Below are positions 58,220 through 64,000 of a DNA stretch of 64,000 bases, piece by piece. Every line of letters begins with the position of its first letter. Within the stretch, counting starts at the first letter, position 1. The DNA is from Klebsormidium nitens (Eukaryota > Streptophyta > Klebsormidiophyceae > Klebsormidiales > Klebsormidiaceae). Position numbers and translations under genes: made by a program. The notes under the pieces were generated by a model. That model did not search any database and was not told where the DNA came from. It saw nothing but the letters and a program-made list of their open reading frames with translations. The stretch is taken from NCBI GenBank assembly GCA_000708835.1, contig DF236962.1, positions 62,001 through 126,000 of the forward strand, written 5' to 3'.

Positions 58220-60598
58220 CTGCGTTACAAGAAAAAGCTCTTATGGACTTAGGTAAGTTGGCTGAACCAGAATCACCACGGTTGCTGCAGCTGAGGGTAA
58301 ACTACTGATACTACTGTAGTTGTGTGGCATCGTCAGACAGCATTCGCGGTTCAATCATGAGCAACAGGCCTAGTCATATAAAGAGTCTAGGAGTTACAGA
58401 GCAAAATCGAAACCAAGAGCAAGAAAAGAAGAATCAAGAAGGGACACAACGTCCTGTTAACAGGAACGCGACAGTCTATGGTTATTGCCCTCAACCTTTC
58501 GACCCGTTCGCAATCAACTTAAGTCTTATGTCTAGGTGATCTACAGGGTTATATCAAGTCGGCACACATAAGCAGGCTGCTGGTATTTCCCTATCCACTA
58601 TATGTCAGAGTCTTTCAGAGAACCTCTTCTGTCAATTTTAAACAAGCACCAAAAAGCTATTTGCATGGCCAAGAGGCTAGTAGCAAGATCTCTTCATGGA
58701 ATTCGATCCCCCCTTCGTGAATCAAAAGATCCTTGCCTGCTTGTACGCCGGACTGGGGTCGATTTGCAGTGTCTGCCACTGGTTCCCTGCGCCGCGGCCA
58801 GCTGATGGGCTGCCCTTGATCTCGTCGACCAGTCCTCTTAGCTCAGAGACTGCGCGAGGCCGCATCTGGCCGGAGGATAGCACCTTGAGATATTTTGCCG
58901 ACGAGCTGCCCACACCAATCCTGGAGTCTCGCTGCATTCAAGATGGAGTTGCATGAATTTTGCTCAGTAGGGTGCTAGCAGTTCTGATAATGGTGGTCAT
59001 GAGGGTCAGACAGGTGGAATAGCTTGATTCATGAATGAAATAAAGAGCAGTAAGCATGACCTGGTGCATGCTCTCGGTGAGAAGGACATACTAAGCTAAG
59101 CAGAGGCAGGAGCTCGTGGCATAAGCCAGAAGCGGAAGGACAACCTTATCTAGAAACTCAATACAAGGGCTGGCCACTCAGAATATAGATAGCACCTCAA
59201 TTCCGGAAATGGTGATGAGGAATCCCATAAAGCAAGCCCCCTCGCAGAAAAATAAAGTACATACGCCGAGGCCTTCGACCTTGCATGATCAATACTCTCG
59301 CATAAACGAAACCCCGTATTACCCTGATCAATTTTTCTGACGCCTCTTTCTCTTGAGCATGTATCAGCGAGCGAGCACAAGAGAGCAGGGTCGATCTCTC
59401 AGACCAGATGTTTCTACTTTCTTACACATCTCAAAGTTACCCCAAGCTCAGTAGCAAGAAGACTTTCTGCTGTGAGAGATTTTAAGCAGGCGAAATAACT
59501 GTCTCCGCTCGACCCACCTTGCTCCTCGTCATTTCCCTTCCTTAAATACCCTATGGAGCTTGGAAGGGACACCAAGCGCAAGACGCCGTTGAGATCTTCA
59601 GGTTGGAGATCGACCAACTAACTTCAGTCCTCTCTCCTCAAGAAGTGCTGAGAGCATCATTCGATCAGCGCAGGCATGCACACTCTGATGAGAGCACCTT
59701 AGCGCCTTCCTTCCATCCACAGGCGCCTGCGAAGTTTGCTTCCGGAGTCAAGGAGGTGAAACGAAGCTTGTAATCTTACGGGAGGCCGGTTTAGAGACAT
59801 TCACGATTCAGAATCACGCCGCTTGGAACCTCAACTGACTTCAGTCGTACCAGGACACCAATTTAACTTCGTTCGTCAACACTGTTGCAGATGTCCTGTC
59901 TGACCTGCTTCAACCCGGTATGGGCCGCGACAATGGACCTGTCTTACAGTCATGGGACTACCGCTGCATAAGCATGCGTGCGGCCGGTGCACGGATGATC
60001 ACGCGTCCCTGGCCGGATCGACTGCACGCAGGCTGGTGCGTGAGTTGGAAACTCACTTTGACTATGCAAGCGTATACTGACCATGCGGTCTGCAAAGGGA
60101 AGCTAACGTCATCGAATGCAACTTGATACACAAGAGGAGGAAATTTTCCGCATTATTAGCATGTCAAGAGGTAAAGCGCCCTCTCCATTCAGTGCATCCA
60201 GTGCTGAAATACGCTCAAGAGTGACAGCTAATTGTTGCGCGGCCGGCCGCCACAACGCGCGTAAGAGTACAATTGTTGATCAGTGGTGCGCGTGATCAGA
60301 AGATATCATTGAAGAACTGCACAAGTCTAGGTATCACGCATGAGGCAATCGCCACGCCAGACACTGAGCGTATATATATGGCCCAATCTTCGTCTTGCGT
60401 GCACTAAGTCACGGAGGCTCTTTTTTGCATGTCCTCCCGAAGGCAGTTGAATGTTGATCTCGTTATGCGTCATGCCTAGATAGGCTCTCAAAAGTTGTGG
60501 GCACTCCATTGAGTTTCAAGCAACGGATTCTCATGATACAAAGAGACTCTTTGGTTCACTGTACAGGCAGAGCTCACTCAAGCGGCAAAGAAGCCACG
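58220..60598. other. Region upstream of the MYND gene; possible unplaced N-terminal exons
   Basis: A leftward frame at 58937-58722 reads like protein (SSSAKYLKVLSSGQMRPRAVSELRGLVDEI). Another at 59617-59414 starts VDLQPEDLNGVLRLVSLP. Either could be an N-terminal exon of the MYND protein or of a separate gene. I could not find phase-compatible donors joining them. No RNA gene is seen. Confidence 0.3.
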
Positions 60599-63396
60599 CT
60601 ATTGAGACTCGGCGTTAGGCGCGGGCGGTAAGAGCCCCCTACGCGAGGCGTTCTCGTACAAGGCTATTGCCGCCAGGGCTTTCGAGTCGGCGGTCGACTT
60701 CCATAGGTCCTCATATGGGACCACCACCAACTGAATTAACTCTCCGTGGTCTTGGAGGCCGGTCTGCTTCCCCTGGAGGTCTTTGATAACCTGCAACACA
60801 AAAAGGAATATGTAATTTAACCGCCGCTTGACAATCCGTAACACAGTCACGGATTGCAGGGTCCTGCATTGCAACATCGTCAGAAACGTAACTTTCCTTT
60901 CGTCGACTTACTCACATTTCTCGGAAACGTGCTTGACAACCTGCATACAGCGGTACAAGCTGAAGCCTTGATCTGGGCTCGATGCGTACTCCGCGTCAGC
61001 AACCGCAGAAAATTGTGCTGCAGTCTCCTCGTTTACGGGTTACCGGTATATTAGGAAGAGGGACAATGATGTTATCAGATTGAGAGGTCTCGGACGAAGA
61101 CGAATTCCTAAGGATCGGCCGTAGCTTTCAGTACACCCTAAACCTGGCCATGATAAATCTGCTGGGAACTCTTGAGAAGGCCGTGCGTTGTGCTCATTGG
61201 GCCCGAAATGTTACAGCGATTCAAGTCGACTTGTTTCACCCCTTTCCAAATCCAAGTCAACGGGTAAGCAATCATCGTGTCGTGTCCTACTTCATAAACT
61301 GCTCAGTACGTTCGGCTTACGAAAACAACCGAAGCAACGGCGTCCGTCAACCCCTCCTAGAGATTAAAGGCGCATACGAGCAGGAAGCTCGTGCAAACAC
61401 CACAAGTGTTGGTGACTCTGTGTTCTCCGAGAGATCAATCGGAAGTACTTTTTGCTTGTTGAACAGGTCAGCTTTCAACTTGGAACGTGATCGAATGATC
61501 TATGTTTGAGACAGCCCACCTTTGCATCCACCTTCGCTCTGTACAACATGAGCCCGATCTCCTCGTCTGAGCCACCCTGCCGATGCACGGAGGAACGAGT
61601 GGACGAGTGAGTACCAAACCGTGGATCCGTGCGCACTGGAACAGAGCCAAGCACAAACCGCACAGATACCTAGTCCTAAAGTTCTTGAAACTACGCCGAC
61701 AACGAGTGTGGCACGGAGCAAGGTGACCTTCGTGGGGGAGCAATCAGAGAAACAGTCTACAAACTCCATAATGCATAGAGCCTCTCGCTTGAGAGCCCAA
61801 GTTCAAACCGCCTTTTACAAAGGCTTCGCATCTTGGGGCGGAATCGTCGCCGTTGATAATGACAGCGAACACGAGAAAGCCCCTGACAGAGCAAGAGCTC
61901 CACTGACAGAGGCTCAGACAGGGTTGCGTATTGTATCGCGGTACCGAGCGGGCGGAAGAACTAGAGCGGCAATTCTCATCCCTTACCGGTGACGGCAGCA
62001 TCCTCCGCCCCGTGCTCTCGTCGAGCAGCGCCGTCAGGTCCACCAGGTCGGAGCCTTTGATGTGAATGCCCACCTCCTCCTCAACCTGCAGAAGGCGTCT
62101 AGCTTCTAACTATGACTCCATTTTACAGCGTCCCTTTTGCAAGATCTCCAATGCTCTTCTTAGTGAAGCACTACCAAAGATGCGGATGAATCGCAACATG
62201 GTTCAGAGAAGGATGGGAGAGTCACGGGCACGAAGCTATAGCGCGGCGTCGTCCAACCAGAAAGCGACAGCACGGAAAGCAATAGGCCACCAACGGTGTG
62301 ACAATGAATTGAAGTCCACTTCCTCGCACATACCCACAGCGATGTTTCAAATCCAGATTCCATACCCTAAAAGATTATGATTGGAACGGTTCCACCGGAT
62401 TCTGAGGTGCCCTAGCAGACTCGTTCTCTGGTGGGGTGTGTACGAAGCAGCCTCCTTCCTTCCGGTCAAAGCATGCAACCCCACAATAAACCTCCAGAGC
62501 GCAACCCCCATAGTCCTATCACACCACATGGCAGATTTTCAGCAAAGGCGGCACCTCTTTGGCGGCCGTCCCGCTGAAGTCCCCCTCGTCGTCGTCCAGC
62601 ATGCCAGCTGGCAGCTCCTTGAGCGCCCGACCCACGGGAACCCGCGCCTGCAATAAACAGCGAGAGATTCTCTTTATCAAGCAGCCACGTCATCAATCGT
62701 ACGGACCAAGCTGACGTCGCACACTAAGGCGGGTTGGAACCCTGTTGGAACGGGTTTATGAAGGATCCGGGACGTTCTGATTACAGGCTGGGTTAAGGAA
62801 GGTCAGTGTCGCGGCTTCAGCGCATAAATTCAGACTCTCTCACCCTTGACTCTTTATGGCGGTTCAGAATACAGAAGACACGCGATCACTATTGAGACAA
62901 CAATTCGAGGGAACTCCAGATGACAACTTCGGCTCAAGTAGTAAAATCCCCAAGTGCTGCTCAGAAGAACTCGTGTCGGGTTCGCCGGAAGTGGCGCTCA
63001 TACTATATTCTTACCAACCATCTGATCTCAATGCCGCCATTACCGGTCCCTCGTTTCAATGATCGCTATGAGGCCCTTGCAGATGACCATTGAGGAGTTC
63101 AAGGAATGCTCCGAAGAGAGATCAGCGGATGGCCTGAAGCTCGATCCGGGGCATGAAGCATGCTGTCCGACATCTGCTTAAGAACCTCCTTTCTGACCAG
63201 CTTGAGATTGTCATGGCAGGTTACATCGCGACCTTAGAGTTTAAACCCTTAAAACCTTAAAACCCCTGTAAGATGGATTTCGCATATCTTATAATGTCCG
63301 TACCTGCTCTGTCAGGACAGCCCACGTGCGGCCCTCCGCCTTCAACAGCATGAGGATGCCCACAGCGCCTCCGCGCGCAAACACTATCCCCGGCAA
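60599..63396 (-). CDS. NUDX14: ADP-sugar diphosphatase, Nudix family, NUDX14-like (5' end missing)
   Basis: Exons 63396-63304, 62647-62555, 62085-61987, 61576-61520 and 60790-60599, 534 nt (177 aa plus TGA/TAA-type stop at 60599-60601), all phase 0. In order the segments are GIVFARGGAVGILML and WAVLTEQ, then VPVGRALKELPAGMLDDDEGDFSGTAAKE joined to VEEEVGI (the Nudix box with KE-VEEE, carrying the insertion typical of this subfamily). GGSDEEIGLMLYRAKVD, LQGKQTGLQDHGELI, VVPYEDLWKSTADSKALAAIALYE follow. These match the plant plastidial enzyme that hydrolyses ADP-glucose to AMP and glucose-1-phosphate. The family's N-terminal ~100 residues and transit peptide are not visible between 63397 and the window edge. 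Those exons either lie beyond 64000 or escaped me. Confidence 0.85.
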
Positions 63397-64000
63397 CTGC
63401 AGACGCATTCATTGGAAATGCGGCTTGACTTAGACTATAGATGCCGGATCGGGAGGTAAAAGCTTTACCAAACGTCGGTTCTAGGGGGCGGAATATCAAT
63501 GGGGCAGCAGTGTAGAACGATGTGAGCAGAACAGGGTTCCCAACTCTCCGAGAGTTGAATGTTGCTTCTTAGCGGCTCGTAAGATCTAGCAATTCCTATG
63601 CCTCGCCCCGTTAAAGACCAATGAGCTCAGTGGGAGTGCAACACATGCACAGCGGCAGATAGAAAAGACAGATTAAAAGACAAAGTAAGGAAGCCACGGG
63701 TTCGCAAGAACCGAAAGCGCAAAGCGTACTTGGATGCAGTGTTGTAAACACGCGCAACACCAGAAGCAATATAGGATCCGGTTTGCAGTGAGGCCCTTTT
63801 GAAGGACCCTGTCCAAGGTGACAAAGCTGTGGCATCAGAAAAAAACCGACATTATCTGAGCGCCGCCTCATGGCCCCCAACTAGTCCGCATCCTGGCCAC
63901 AAAGAGCATTCTTCTCAAGACAAAGCTTGACCGGGGGCTCTGTCAACAGAATTAAATCAAGAGAGGGCAGATCTTTCAACCTCGTTCCGCGAATGATTTC
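63397..64000. other. Upstream flank or intron of the NUDX14-like gene
   Basis: No segment matching the family's N-terminal blocks was found on the minus strand. Leftward frames at 63880-63611 and 63499-63257 are not convincing exons. Confidence 0.35.

Noticed and set aside
63236-63268. Telomere-like TTAAACCCTTAAAACCTTAAAACCCC
   Set aside because: Irregular units, only about 30 bp, and inside an intron of the Nudix gene; not an interstitial telomere array I can support.

Overview
This window is nuclear DNA from a green-plant-lineage eukaryote, most likely a streptophyte alga; a Klebsormidium-type genome is my inference, not something shown. Genes are split by short GT-AG introns. Several products are plant-type: a GEM-like GRAM protein, a NUDX14-type ADP-sugar diphosphatase, a plant-type alpha-amylase and an 'embryogenesis-like' mitochondrial protein. 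There are no operons, rRNA or tRNA genes, CRISPR arrays or intact transposons that I can support. Exons were assembled by hand from GT/AG sites, phase and family patterns. Most of the gene models below close to a whole number of codons.

Layout. 1-1.7 kb: 3' exons of an unrecognised basic protein (+). 3.1-4.6 kb: coiled-coil protein (-), divergent from an embryogenesis-like protein at 4.8-6.8 kb (+). 7.3-10.8 kb: YbaK/ProX-type aminoacyl-tRNA deacylase (-), divergent from an INSIG-like membrane protein at 11.4-13.1 kb (+). 14.8-16.6 kb: intronless kinase with a degenerate cyclic-nucleotide-binding-like domain (-). 16.6-24.9 kb: gene-poor DNA with a CT microsatellite, a GC island with five NotI octamers, and two possibly paralogous disordered ORFs. 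25.0-30.2 kb: ten-exon GRAM-domain protein (-), divergent across about 310 bp from a nine-exon alpha-amylase at 30.5-35.3 kb (+).

36-52 kb: the most unusual part. It is a local family of three-exon genes encoding proteins with several ubiquitin-like modules. One copy is on + (UBL-A). Three are in tandem on - (UBL-B, C, D), followed by a decayed fifth copy. The last module is close to ubiquitin. It ends in RGG or a variant of it and runs straight into a conserved M-x-H-x-S-S-G-[RK]-I-D segment encoded across the second intron. Copies differ at the diglycine and at the Lys48 position, and one copy has a frameshifted tail.

54.6-58.2 kb: helical-repeat protein with a C-terminal MYND zinc finger (-). 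60.6-63.4 kb: NUDX14-like Nudix hydrolase (-), with its 5' end not found. Functionally, amylase and ADP-sugar diphosphatase both belong to starch/ADP-glucose metabolism, but they are 25 kb apart and nothing in the sequence links them in regulation.
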